Below the pieces are notes generated by a model that saw nothing but the letters and a program-made list of their open reading frames with translations, made no database searches and had not been told where the DNA came from. The position numbers were made by a program, and so were the translations under genes. From Allium sativum (taxonomy: Eukaryota; Streptophyta; Magnoliopsida; Asparagales; Amaryllidaceae), in NCBI GenBank assembly GCA_030737875.1, contig CM060912.1, forward strand, positions 123,022,993-123,086,992: 64,000 nt of DNA, in the 5' to 3' direction. Of this stretch, positions 33,641-46,925 are shown in pieces. The first letter of the stretch is position 1. Every line of letters starts with the position of its first letter.

Positions 33641-36600
33641 TGTAACAACCCGGAAAATCAAAACCAATTAAAAAATTTTATTTTGGCAATTTTAATGGAT
33701 TTTGAATATTTAAAATGATTTATTTTAGATAATAACGACGATAGATTTATTTTCAACGAAGTTAAAACGAATTAATTTATTTTAATTATATAACGAGCCT
33801 GAAATGGCGCGGCAGTTCAAAAATTTGATTTCAAATTTCAAATAAATATACAGAATTCAATATAAGTCAGAATTGGACGAAACAAGAAATATTTGAATCT
33901 GATGAACAATATCTTTCTAACGAGTGTAAGAAACTGAGATTTCATTTTATAAGTTGAAAGATATGTCCAGTTTAAAATTTAGAAAAGTCATTGTGGAATT
34001 TATATATATTTTAATATATATATATAAAGCCCTTAAAATAGCCATTTTGCAAACGACCTCCATTTTCGATGAAACAACTTTTGTTGGATCCGGGATGTCA
34101 AATTATTGCTAGATTCCAATTATCATAGTTTTTGATATCAATATGTGAGCGTGGCAAAAGAAAACGTGTTTTGACCATTTCAGTCGAATTGGATCGACCA
34201 GAAAATGACAATTTTTCAAAAAGTCTTCAAATTTGACGAAATTAGTTTTGTTAGACCGTATCGTCAATACGAAGCCAGAAATAATTTTTCGGGAATTGTT
34301 AGAATCAGTACGTGGCCCCGGTAAATTAAAATGTGCGTTTAAATTCAATATATACTAATTTATATTTTAATTTTGATGAAAACTGATCAAAACATAAGAA
34401 TTAGCCTACGAAACATATTCCATTGTGTTCAGAATGGGGGTATTTAGCTAGTGGTGATAGTCGTTGGGTTTGATTTGGAGTTCAGACAAAAATAGAATTA
34501 ATTGGAGAATAAAATAAAATAAATAAATAGTATATATATTAATTTTACTCCACTTAAAACCCTAATTTCATCATTCCTTGGAATCCGCCGTCTGCTCCCT
34601 TTGAAGGGCGGAATGTGCTCAGAAATTCAAACCCAAAAATCGCAAATTCCACACAATGAAATCCAAATCATATTGAACAAAAAATGTAGAACTTTCTCCG
34701 ATCTTCAATTCCATACCCGTTTGATAAATTCTCGTTAGATATTCTATTCGATTTTTGGCCATAATCTGTCGTTGTTCGCATGAGGTTTTAGGGTGCCGTG
34801 GGGATTTGAGTTTGACACCGTTCAAGGCGTTGGAGAAGAACGGAGGTGCGGTTCACGTGGAGAGGTCTGATGAGGTTGCGGGGTCGTCTGATGATGGCGG
34901 CGGTGGTGTGTTTGAAGTCGATGTTGGGTTATTTTCTTGTCCAGGCAACGATGAAGAAGACACGAAGAGGAAGGATAAAGCAGGGGCCGCAGGATCCAGG
35001 GATCAATGGTGGACAAAATGTTTGGTTAATTAATGTAATGTAATTTGAAATTATATTTATAAAATGATAGAGAAAGCTTGTAAAATTCGTAACTTCTTCG
35101 TATGTTGTCGGAATTCAGAAAACCAAAGAGCGTTGGAATCCTCTAGATAAAGGCTACGCGATGGAACAGACCGGGGCAGAAACGGAGATAGTAGAAAATT
35201 TCTGATTAAATTAAACGATCGGTTTAATTTAGTTAGAACAATCGTTATATAAAGAATTCAGAAACCAATCAATGTGAGAATTCTCTCAATACAAAATTAT
35301 TTCTGTACAGTTATTTATTTTATAATTGCATATATGAACTGCTCCTTGTCGTTCACAGACCATGGACGACTTGTTTGTATTGTGTCGCGATTATGAATAA
35401 TATATATACGAAGTGAAAATTATATATATATATATATATACGATGTGAAAATTATATATACATACGATGTGAATAATATATATACGATGTGGAAAATATA
35501 TATGTGATGTGAAATGAAAAAAAAAATATACGATGTGAAAAATATATATGTGATGTGAAATGGAAAATATATATATATATATATAATGTGAAAATTCTAT
35601 ATATATATATATAAGAAATGGAAATAATATACATATGAAATGAAAATAAATATATATATGAAATGAATTGTATATATAGGGAGTGAAAAATGAATATATA
35701 TGAGATGAATCACATATATAAGAAGTGAAAATTCTATATATACAAGAAATGAAAATAATATATATATATATATATATGTGAAATGGAAATAATATATATA
35801 TGAAATGGAAATAATATACATATATGAAGTGTGAAAAATATATATATGAAGTGTGAATGAAATAAATATTGGTTTGTTAAAAATATTAGTTTTAACATAT
35901 ATATGAGATGTATAAAATTTTCATGTAATGGAATATTCGATTTTGATTAAAAATTGAAATGAAAGTTGAAATCATTTTAAAAATAATGAAATTAAAACGA
36001 TTTATAAAATACGTTTTAAATGGAAATCGACGAAATATATATAATATATATTCTATATATATTAAATAGCCTGAATAGAACGCGCCGCACTGCGACCGTT
36101 CGTGAATTTCGACCATTGACTTTGAATTGATATTACGGGAGATCCGATCGTCGGATTCTCCTAAAACTGGAACCGTTGGGTTCGTATCGAAAAGAGCTTT
36201 ACAATGAATATAAGAGATTTGAAATCTAAGGGTTGGATTTGGAATTATGTCCAAATCAATTTCAGAAAAGGTCGTTGTAAGTGCAGTTCGATGACCGTAT
36301 ATGGAAACCGACTGTACGGGCCTTGATAAAATTATTAAAAATATTAATAATTTGTGTAAAATCATAATAAATGATTTGGAAAGAACTGGGATGAAAATTC
36401 CATACTTGAAAAGATAAAAATATATTTTTATCACAATTAACTAGTTATTAACTAGAAAAATAATCCAATATTTTTAAATAAATAAAATGGATTGAGATGT
36501 GGTTTTAATATAACCAAAAATTTCCAATATAAGAATTGGAATGGATTTGAATCGAAATTATCTTCAGAATATTTCGATAATGGATTCCGTGATTATACAG

Positions 36601-37725
36601 ATATTGTGGAGGAATTTGGAAGATATATATATCGTTATTCCAATACGATATTTGTTGGTTTCAGAATTTGATATTGAATATAAGTCGATAAAATTTCTAC
36701 TCAGGGCCTTGTATTTAATATCAAATTGGATTTTGGGTTTGTTGTGAATGGTGTCTTCATTATCACCGTTCTTAAACCCCATGTGAAAAGAATAAATCTT
36801 TTGATTAAGATTTAAAGAAGCATTACCAATTAATTGACATTTAATTGGAATTGAAAATGGAATGTGAAATAGGTGTGTCGTGAACTGTGTTTAAATGACA
36901 TTGGTTCTTTAACCCAGTTAAAAGCAGGATTAATAATCCTTAAAGTTGAATAATTATTAAGTAATGATTTTAGAAATTGAAACCAATTGGAGTTTGAATA
37001 AATATTTAACTAAACCGTAAATGACTAAATCGTAATAAATTACCAAAACGTGATTAAACCAAATATACTTGGTTATTGATATTGATTAGGATTGATTGAA
37101 TGTTTGGATTGTGCTCGACCAGTTTATAAGCAGAATATGCTTTTACATTTAGCATTTGGTTGGGTAGAAATATCTATATGCTAACATCTTGTGAAACACT
37201 TCACGATTTGACTATGAGATGTTTAGCGATGTTGTTGAGTTCATTTCAAATTTAATGAATGATTTTGAAATGATATTTTTCTTAAGTGAAGAAATGTATT
37301 CCCGATTCTGGACAGGGAATGTTTTATAAAAATGTTTTATAAAATAGGAAGGATTTCAAGGCCTAAACCCGATATTATCGAAAAGATTTCGAAATGTATT
37401 ATGTGTTAGATTGTGGTTCTTCGCGTATTGATTAGTTGCTATTGATAACATATCTTTTTGGTGGCAGAAAATTTATTCTCTTGCTTAACACCCTTCTTTG
37501 AGACGTACGAGCTCAAAGGTTATGTGATTAATAGTGACTAATCATATGTGTGAATTGCTAATGTGAAGTACTATATTTTGAAAGTACTTGTTGTGAAATG
37601 ATTTTCCCCACTTCGGGATATAAAAATGATTTCGTATGTGGCTAAAGATTCTGGTAACCTGGACGACTAAAACTTTGGGTGAGATGGGCGGTGTATGCTT
37701 CCATGCGTGGGAGGTGCATCGTCGA
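33641..37725 (+). repeat. Family B 3' LTR, first part
   Basis: This matches 27851 to about 31960. It is cut at 37725 by C and continues at 53119. The last 32 bp before C (about 37690-37720) recur just after C, so this LTR seems to have held a short tandem duplication at the insertion point. Confidence 0.9.
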
Positions 37726-38242
37726 TGTAACGACCCATATTTCGCCCTACCTGATCGATCGCAAATCGACTAAGACTGTTCAAAACCCGAATACGTTAAC
37801 TTTGGGAATACAACAACATCAGAACAATAACAACAGACTTTTATAAACATTACAGTAATGTTACATCAGAGTACAGAATATCAGAGTACATCGAATAAAA
37901 TTATAGCGGAAGATAAATTACAGTGAATAAAATACAATAAACAACGAAAGACTTTCTATGCTCTGGACACAGCTTTAGGCTTTGATCCAGAATCCTGCTC
38001 AAGAGATAAATATCTGCAAAAAGCTACTCGACTGCCCGTGTGGAAAAAAGGGCACCCGAGTTTGCAAAGTGAAACAAACTACAGGTCAGTCATGGGACTG
38101 GTATGAGAAATCTTACTTAACAAACCTAATAATAAGGCTAATCTCAGGACCACGCCGCTAACGTAGAACGGGTTTACTCCCTTGGATTGCCAGTGCATAA
38201 AGTAAATCGTTAAACAGCGCAATGCTTTTTAGAAAAATGAAA

Positions 38243-38312
38243 CCATTATAAGACCCAAGTCCCATCACACAATGCAACGCAAACTGGAGGATAGGGTTTT
38301 ACCTTATAATGG
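38243..38312 (-). other. Long stem P1, family C 3' LTR
   Basis: CCATTATAAG and CTTATAATGG form a perfect 10 bp stem around 50 bases that include the conserved GTTTTAC next to the stem (complement of GTAAAAC). In the 5' LTR (43650-43720) one arm base has changed. Confidence 0.55.
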
Positions 38313-39719
38313 TCAAAAGATGCTTGATACGATAGAACGAGTTTAATATTTGGGTGTATAGGTTTTTAATAAAAGCATTTCAATCATAATGTATCAATCG
38401 TAGACGGCATAGTACCTCATCCTACTATGTCGCCATACTAGTTCTACAATCAAAACCGCATGAGGTCGTATTGGAAATTGGGTTTCCGTCGTGGGTCAAG
38501 GTTAGGGAGGAGCTCCTTACCAATTCGAGACACTCTAGCTAATGTCTCAGGATTCCCCGTAGAGAACCCTTGGATCCTGCAGGGCCGGTCCGCACATACG
38601 ACTTTGCGGATTAGTTATTCCTGAACACACGTTTCCCGATCCTTTAGGACCTAACATCCGAGGTGCCTCATTCTATCATCCACATAAGTAAAATGTCGGG
38701 CCGTGTAAAACCCAAACACCACTTCTAGCTAGAAAGAAACGTGCTGCTCTCCCTGCGTTGCCTTCTCCCATTTTAGACTCAACCGGGTTGTGAGGCTCGT
38801 GAAGCTACGTAATACACAAAGCTATGCTTATTCAAGCTGTGCTTTGATCGTCACCACAAGGTTCTGCTTTTTAACAAGAAACCTTGATCATTGCATCTTG
38901 GCGTGCCACACTGTCAATCCATATCGTACTATTAATCCTTTGCCAAAATATACAAAAGGGTGTTAAGCAAGAGAATAAATTCTCCGCCACCAATCATTCA
39001 TACATTCGGCAGAAAATTAATAAATACAATATAAAGGAGTACAATGTCGGACACACATTCCATTTATAAGTCCGTTATGGGTCTGAACGAAACTGGCGAT
39101 ACCCTCGTCCCGTATGTCCTATACGAAAGGGAGGTACCCGCATATCCGTGTAATCAGCATATACGTCCGGACGACCACCACTATAGCTCCTTCAAGGTAG
39201 CTACTCCAATCACTGCCATCAGTAGTCGTCGTCCATTCGATGTGAAGATCGCCGGTCTTCAATCACCGTCTTCAACTCTTCGACTTAGATCGACGTATAA
39301 TCATTTGAAATGAGATTGAACTCGGACTTTTCAAATGATCCTCACATATATATAATTAAAAATCATTTCATATCGTTAATATTAATTTATAACGATCAAT
39401 CTTTATTTTTATTTATATAAAAATAATTAAATTCCATTTAACGACACTTCAAGTCAATAGGCGACCTTGGCACTATTTTCAACTAAATTTGATTTACACA
39501 TTTCTCTAAATCTACCCATTGGATTTTAACACAATTTATATCGTTGGAAAGATCTTCCCAAGGCGAACCTAACGGTTTCAGTTTTGGGAAAATCCGACGG
39601 TCGGATATTTCGGTATAATCCTTTAAAAGTACAATTCTAAAATGTGAACTACCACGCTCGATTCGTTTACTTTTAGTTTATCTATATATATATATTTATA
39701 TAGAAATATAATTCCTTCA

Positions 39720-41270
39720 TCCATTTCATTATTTTAATTCACATACACATCTTAAACATAACAATGTATATTTTTCTTTTACCCTTCAATTCACACAAAA
39801 ATGTATTTCGTGTATCATTCCAATTACAACAAAAATAGGTATTTTTGTGTTTCATTTCCATTACAACAAAAATGAATATATTTTTGTTTGTTTAATTTCA
39901 ATGTAACAAAAATAATAACTTTGTTATTCTTTCAATGCCAAGCAAAAGTAATAATTTTGTTTATATCTTTCAATGCAAAACTAAAATGATAATTTTGTGT
40001 CAATCTTTTCTTTACAAGCAAAATGATAATCTTGTGTTTTAATCTTTTCACATGAAAATGTAAATTTCATATCTTTAATCTTTTAATGAAATCAAATTCA
40101 TTAAAATGTAAATTTCCATTCTAATTACATGGAAATATAATTTTACACTTTTAACATAATTACATAAAAAAAATGTAAATTTTCATATCTTCAATCTTTT
40201 TAATGAAAATCTATTTACATTAAAATGTAAATTTCACTTCTAAATTCTTTTAATGGAAATCTATTCACATAAAAATGTAAATTTCACTTCTAAATTCTTT
40301 TAATGAAAATCTATTTACATAAAAATGTAAATTTCACTTACTTTAAATCTAATTACATGAAAAGGTAATTTTCCTCTTTAAATACTATTTGCATGAAAAT
40401 GTAAATTTTCTCTCTAATTCTTTTTACATGAAAATGTAAATTTTCTCTTTAATTCTATTTACATGAAAATGTCAATTAATCTTAAATCTTAATTACATGA
40501 AAATGTAATTTTTCACTTTCAATCTAATTGACAATGAAATCAATGTCCTATCTTTTATTTCTAACTAACGGTGTAAAAGTGTTCATTTTTAGTTTCAACA
40601 TAATGGTGCAAATAAGTTTCATTTTCTAGTTTCAACATAACAATGCAAATAAGTTTCATTTTCTAGTTTAACACATGACGGTGTAATCTTTTAACAAAAG
40701 TAAATTCCATTTTATTTACAAACAAAAGTGGTTCTATTCATTTACAAACAAAAGTGATCCTTTTTCATTTTCAAACACAAATGATTCTTTTTCGTTTCCA
40801 AACACAATCGATTCTTTTCATTTTCAAACAATGAAAATAATGTTTCTTTTAATAAAACAATGTAACCAATGTTATTTTTTCCTTTTTACAAAACAATGTA
40901 AATACTGTTAGAAATCTTTTGTTCGTGTTCTTGCATTACAAACATAATAAAAAAAATGAAATCTTTTTAATTTACACAACAAAGTTAATTCTTTTTTATT
41001 TAAAAACAAAAGTTAATTCTTTTTATGTAAATTCTTTTTAATAAAAACCAAATGTGAATTCTTTTTTAAAACAAACGTAAGTTCTTTTTAATAATCAACT
41101 AATGAAACTTTCTTATTTAACAAACAAAATGTGAAATCTTTTAATTATCAACCAAGCTACAATCTTTTATTTTCATTAACAAGGATACAACCTTTTATAT
41201 TATTTTTTTAACAAAGATAAAATCTTTGTAATCTACACACGAAGTTACAATCTTTTCACAACAAATATTT
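39720..41270 (-). repeat. AT-rich minisatellite, family C 3' LTR
   Basis: About 1.5 kb of degenerate 25-45 bp units built on ACATGAAAATGTAAATTT, with drift along the array to CAAACAAAAGT and similar words. The 5' LTR counterpart is about 50090-51690 and keeps the same order of variants. Confidence 0.75.
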
Positions 41271-41788
41271 TTCATGCATGGACTCAGAATAGAATTCAGA
41301 TCTACAACTTAGATTAAACTAAAAGGGGGAATTGTGGTTTTACAAATCCAGATCTATCACACACGAGTAGTACAAACAGTCACCATCAACAAACAATAAA
41401 ATTTTAAGTACAACAATCAATGATTCAATTATATAAACATGTATATATGAAATTCAATCAACAAGGAATAAAACTAAATTTTCAAAAAAAAAAAAATAGA
41501 AAACTCACCTTATTTCAATTCAGATCTAAAATTCCAAGGAGTTCAGAATCAGTTCCAATCTCTTTTTAAAAAGTCGTATTCAGTGTCACGGTCCCAACGT
41601 CTCTTGTTTTGCTGGATTTGGTCAACGTATGAAAAAAGAAATAAATTTTTATTATTAATTTATAATTCGCAACACTTATAAGTGTTGAAATCAATTAGAT
41701 TCTATACCTCAAGAAACAGCCATAACTTTTCAATATTGTTCAAAACTTTGAATCGATTTTCCTCCAAATCTGTTACATGAAATCCAGA

Positions 41789-41980
41789 TCAGGTTGTGCG
41801 AGGTCGGAGGGCTAGGGAGGCGCGCCTGTGGGGCTCCAACGGCGAAGATGGGTCGGGGCGGAGCTCGAGGCGGCAGGACTTCGGGGGCGTGGTTCTTGGT
41901 GCACGTGCGACGATAGGTGGGGAAATCCGTATGGATTTGAAGATTGGAGGGAGGACAACAAATTTGGCCAAAGGATGAAG
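41789..41980 (-). other. GC-rich island in family C LTR
   Basis: A sharp rise in GC, open on both strands for 60 codons and proline/arginine-rich on the minus strand. The 5' LTR copy is at about 52141-52413. It sits just downstream of the TATA box, as the island of B does, but the sequence is unrelated by eye. No domain is recognised. Confidence 0.3.
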
Positions 41981-42074
41981 GAGTTCCGTTGAGTGGATTG
42001 GAAGTTATTAGGAGAAGAAGGATCGATTATTTCTGACCATGAACGTATGATGGGGGCAGCTGCGTTTAGAAGAG

Positions 42075-42106
42075 ATTAGGGTTAAGATAATTCTCCTTTT
42101 TATAAT
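42075..42106 (-). promoter_or_regulatory. TATA box and telo-box-like motif, family C
   Basis: On the minus strand ATTATAAAAAGG (42106-42095) precedes TAACCCTAAT (42084-42075) by about 10 bp. The 5' LTR has the same pair at 52530-52498. This is the clearest core promoter in the window and puts the start site about 0.6 kb into the LTR. Confidence 0.6.
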
Positions 42107-42694
42107 ATTTTAATAATTTAATTACCCAATAAAGCCCGTTTAGCCACTTTGTCCGATTTCAGTCCAACGACTGTCGTTTTTACCCATTAACCCCTGCTCC
42201 GGACTCATCTGGCTTTGTCCCGCAGGCCCAAATGATCATCTTGACCCTGTTTTCTTTAATTAAAAATATTTACTTTTTATTCTTATTCAACCGTACAAAT
42301 AAATTCACTGGGGCCACAAATTAACTCCGAAAAATCCTGAAAAACATATTTAGCTATGTTTTGACGCAGCAGACCTAGAAAATTTTATTTCGTTCAATTC
42401 TGAGCCTGTTTGAAAAATGTCCTTTTTCAAGTCGATTGAAATTTACTGAAATTGACAAAACTGAAATCTTTTTGCCACGGCCACAAATTAAATCCAAAAA
42501 TTATGAAAAATTAAACTTAACCATATTTTGACATTCCGGATCCAACAAAAGTGGTTTCATCGAAAACCGAGGTCATTTGCAAAATGGTTATTTCTTAGGG
42601 CTATATAGTTAAAATAAATTATTTTAAATATTAAAAACCATTAAAATTACTTAAAATAAATTTTAAATTGGCCCCGAAATTCAGGATTGTTACA

Positions 42695-42730
42695 GTCTCC
42701 CCCACTTAAGAACTTTTCGTCGTCGAAAAG
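42695..42730 (-). promoter_or_regulatory. Polypurine tract and hairpin, family C
   Basis: On the minus strand CTTTTCG-ACGA-CGAAAAG (42730-42713) is followed by TTCTTAAGTGGGGGAGAC next to the LTR. Confidence 0.8.
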
Positions 42731-42960
42731 GAACGAAGCTAAAAGTGTTTTATTATCCTACTCAATTTTCATTCTTTAATATTCATTCATTGGTTAAAAT
42801 AATTTTATAGTTGAACTAATAGTTACACTACACAACCATGATTCAATTAGTTGATTAGCTTTTAAAATATATATCTTTTATACATTCGAAATCATATTTT
42901 CTAAAATAAATTATAATTACAAATACGTATATTATAAGCTTGTTACTCTCAACTCATTCT

Positions 42961-43056
42961 AGGGCATTACTAACCCCATCTCTAATGAGTTTTCTCATTC
43001 TAGGATATTGTTGATCGTATCTCTAATGAGTATTCTTATTGGATATTACTAACCCA
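42961..43056 (-). repeat. Leader hairpin array, family C
   Basis: Three 17-base units (+ coordinates 42961-42977, 43002-43018, 43040-43056). In element sense they read TGGGT-TAGTAAT-ATCCA, ACGAT-CAACAAT-ATCCT (one mismatch) and GGGGT-TAGTAAT-GCCCT. Spacing is 38-41 bp, as in B. Confidence 0.65.
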
Positions 43057-43116
43057 ATCTCTGATGAGTCTTTTGTTCAGTTCTAACGAGTTGTTCCCCA
43101 AAGATTTGAGCTAACC

Positions 43117-43131
43117 AGAGCTCTGATACCA
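43117..43131 (-). promoter_or_regulatory. Primer-binding site, family C
   Basis: On the minus strand TGGTATCAGAGC follows the LTR end by two bases; it matches the initiator tRNA-Met site. Confidence 0.88.
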
Positions 43132-46100
43132 ACTGTAACGACCCGGATTTCGCCTGACCCGATCAATCACAAATCGACCAAGACCGTTCAAAACCCGAAT
43201 ACGTTAACTTTGGGAATACAACAACATCAAAACAATAACATCAGACTTTTATAAACATTGCAGTAATGTTACATCAGAGTACAGAATATCAGAGTACATC
43301 GAATAAAATTACAGCGGAAGATAAATTACAGTGAATTTAATACAATAAAGAGTGGAAGACTTTCTATGCTCTGGACACAGCTTTAGGCTTCGATCCAGAA
43401 TCCTGCTCAAGAGATAAATATCTGCAAAAAGCTACTCGACTACCCATATGGAAAAAAGGGCACCCGAGTTTGCAAAGTGAAACAAACTACAGGTCAGTCA
43501 TGGGACTGGTATGAGAAATCTTACTTAACAAACCTATTAATAAGGCTAATCTCAGGACCACGCCGCAAACGCGGAACGGGTTTACTTCCTTGGATTGCTA
43601 GTGCATAAAGTAAATCGTTAAACAACGCAATGCTTTTTAGAAAAATGAAACCATTATATGACCCAAGTCCCATCACATAATGCAACACAAACCGGAGGAT
43701 TGGGTTTTACCTTATAATGGTCAAAAGATGCTTGATACGATAGAACGGGTTTAATATTTGGGTGTATAGGTTTTTAATAAAAGCATTTCAATCATAATGT
43801 ATCAATCATAGACGACATAGTACCCCATCCTACTATGTCGCCATACTAGTTCTACAATCAAAACCGCATGAGGTCGTATTGGAAATTGGGTTTCCATCAT
43901 GAGTCAAGGCTAGGGAGGAGCTCCTTACCTATTCAAGACACTCTAGCTAATGTCTCAGGATTCCCCGCAAAGAACCCTTGGATCCTGCAGGGTTGGTCCG
44001 CACATACGACTTTGTAGATTAGTTATTCCTTAACACACGTTTCTCGGTCCTATAGGACCTAACCTCCGAGGCACCTCATTCCATCATCCACATAAGTAAA
44101 ATGCCGGGCCGTGTAAAACCCAAACACCACTTCTAGCTAGAAAGAAACGTGCTGCTCTCCCTGCGTTCCCTTCTCCCGTTTTAGACTCAACCGGGTTGTG
44201 AGGCTCGTGAAGCTACGTAATACACAAAGCTATGCTTATTCAAGCTGTGCTTTGATCGTCACCACAAGGTTCTGCTTTTCAACAAGAAACCTTGATCATT
44301 GCACTACAAGAAAAATACCCTATTGCAACTAGCTATTTGCAACTGGCGACATATGACAGTTGCAGTAAATGATATTTAGCAATAGACCTTTTGTGGCAGT
44401 TGCAATAGGTGAGATTTTGCAACAGGCTTTTACTTTCTGTTGCAAAAACATGTTTTTAGCAACTGCGCTTTCCTTCCAGTTGCAAAAACATACCTTTAGC
44501 AACTGCGCTTCCAGGCATGTTGCAAAAAAATATCTTTAGCAACTTTTTTCGTCACTTGCAAAAACTTTATCTTTTTACAACTGGTAATGCCAGTTGCGAA
44601 AAACACATTATTAAAAATAAGTAGTAGTTTTTAAATAAGTCATAAAGGACTACTTATAATTAAACGTCAATAAATAAGTAGTAATTTTTAATGATTAACT
44701 TTTAGCAATTAATTTTAAGTAATTACTATTAAATAATTAACTATTTGTAATTATATAACAGTTAAGATTAATATTTACTAATTATTAACTAATAATAAAA
44801 TTTAATTATTATAAAATGATACTTATAATTGATAATTTAATAATAATAATTAATAGTTAAAAAATAATAAAATATATAAATAAATATTAAATAATGATAA
44901 TTAATTAATAATAACAAACTAATGGATAAAAATTAATAATTAATTTGAAATACGAATATGTATAAATAATAAATAATAAATTCATAATCAATAAATATCT
45001 GATAATTGATGAATATTACTATTGAGGAGTAACTAATAATTTATAATAATATTTTATACGAATTAATTTATAATTTGTGTTTGAAAGATATATTTTTATG
45101 AATTAATTAATTATTTGTTATTAATAATTTTTGATATTGCTGCTTTTAAATTTTTTAAGTATTTTTAATTGATATTAAATTGTTTAAATGAAATAGAATT
45201 TCTAAAAAATGATGCTTTTATATATGTTTAAAAATAACAATTGATACTCTTTAAGTTTAGCCGCTATTTACAACTGTAATCACATGAAAGTTGCAATAAA
45301 TAATAATCAATAATTTGCAAATAATTAATAATGAAATAATAATAATATAATTCATAAATAAACAATAATCAAATAAATAATATTTTGCACATCCATTCGA
45401 CCGCCCACACACATGTCGTGTGCTGTTTTGTTCGATTGTTGGGTTGGGTTTGTACACGTCGTTATCTCTAATTCAGCATGGATGAGTTTTCAGATGTGTT
45501 AAAATACTGTTCACTTGTTCAAATTGATTAGTGACTATTGTATACATTATTATTTTATTATGTAATATAGAGTACAAAATTTCTGAAAAAACAATAACCG
45601 TATGAATTAATTTAGAATTAAGTTTTAACTTTTTTTTTCAACTGCTTTAGTTAAAGAGTATATATTAATTTATCAAATCGAAATTTACATTCCCTTATAT
45701 TGTGGTCCAAACATTGATTGTCATGTTCAAGAATATGCGCTGGATATGCATTTCACCGTGTTCAACATTAAGAGTTAGAATTTTCTTGGAGGACAATTCA
45801 CAGACTGTTCCAAACCTGTTGACCAAGAAATTTCAGTTCATCAGCAAACAGACATCATAGAATTTAATTCATAACAGTTTACTTGAGAGGAATTCATACT
45901 CTTCACGAAAATAAGGCACGGAAGGGTTAATGTGACAACGCAAATCACGCCGAAATGCAAAACAGAGAAATATATCGCTGTGATGCAAATCAAACTGCAG
46001 CCAGCGACAAAAAACATAAGTCCCAAATCAAATGGCATACTCGAATGATTTAGCTCTTTAACTGATGTATAAACTAGCAATTAGGTTTTAACTTTCGTTA

Positions 46101-46251
46101 ACCCGCCCATGCTATGTAATAATTCACTCTTGCCGCCTTCAATTTTCATCTCCCGCTTCACATCATCCCCAAAATTAGTAAATTAGCTGTACTACATATT
46201 TTTAGATCCAGAAAATTAGTAAATTAGCCATGGAGACCGATCTCCAGATCG

Positions 46252-46503
46252 GTGGCGACAGACCACGTTCCCTTCTTCCTTTCATCTCCTCCCGACCCGG
46301 CCTCCTCCTCCGTTCCTCCGTTCAACTGGCCTCGTCCTCCTTTCCCGAGAAGTCCGCCACCACCTTCTGCACTGCTTGCTGCTCCATGTCCGCCTCCATT
46401 TGAACCACCGTCTCAGAAGCAAGTTCCATATTCTGAGGTCAATCCCTTTTCTCTTCTCTCAAGTTTCGATTTTCATCTTTTTCCTTCGGTTAACAAGTGG
46501 TAA
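46252..46503 (+). other. Proline-rich open frame inside the CACTA element
   Basis: 83 codons, with runs such as PPFPRSPPPPSA and PPPFEPPSQ. Composition changes sharply against the AT-rich flanks. It could be the first exon of a captured gene or the start of the DUF4283-bearing sequence 150 bp downstream. No domain is recognised. Confidence 0.3.
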
Positions 46504-46659
46504 AATACACTGATATGTATAGTTTATGGAGCCAACTTCTTATCAATTTAGGAATTACATACAGTGGGTCAGAGAATAAAAAAAGCTAAAAATTACAAAT
46601 TCACAACTTTGTTATGCTTTTGCTACATTTGCCTTTGCCAAAAGGCGATCTGAATATTA

Positions 46660-46925
46660 TGAATAACGTTCCATGAACTTTTGAGTCAGGTTTTACAAAC
46701 GTAAGGAAGTGGGAACCGGGGATGGATTTGGTGAACAAGAAGCTTAAGCAGATGTCAGTTTGGGTCAAACTGAGCAACTTGTTATTGGTGCACTCGGATT
46801 TAGAAGCGCTGGGTAGGATTTGCAGTGTGGGTGGTATCACCATTAGACTAGATCGCATAATTGCAAGAATAGAAAGAACAAACAATGCTTGAATTCTGGT
46901 AACTTCTCTACAATTCCACAATTAC
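46660..46925 (+). pseudogene. DUF4283-like fragment captured in the CACTA element
   Basis: In one + frame there are KWEPGMDL, SVWVKLSNL, LEALGRICSVGG and TIRLDR, in the order and spacing of the DUF4283 domain found in plant LINE and gag-like proteins. A stop interrupts it near the start (VP-stop-TFES) and another follows ERTNNA. The family assignment is from memory of the motif pattern. An open frame on the opposite strand (46601-46921) is its shadow. Confidence 0.6.

Larger units (their letters stand above)
37726..42694 (-). repeat. Family C 3' LTR
   Basis: Reading +, it runs from TGTAACGACCC to GGATTGTTACA. It contains P2 (CCCGAGTTTG 38055-38064 with CAAACT 38075-38080), P1 (CCATTATAAG 38243-38252 with CTTATAATGG 38303-38312), an AT-rich minisatellite (39720-41270), a GC-rich island (about 41789-41980) and a TATA box (42095-42106). 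Confidence 0.9.
42695..43133 (-). other. Family C internal region, only 439 bp
   Basis: It has a purine tract, about 240 bp of AT-rich sequence, a leader hairpin array and a primer site, and nothing else. It lacks the island shared by A and B. Confidence 0.85.

Noticed and set aside
35892..36434. 180-codon minus-strand frame in the B 3' LTR
   Set aside because: Not open in the 5' LTR copy, rich in I, F and Y as expected for random AT-rich DNA.
41796..41978. Arginine/glycine-rich 60-codon + strand frame
   Set aside because: Open on both strands in a GC-rich island and disrupted in the 52200-52400 copy; not enough for a gene call.
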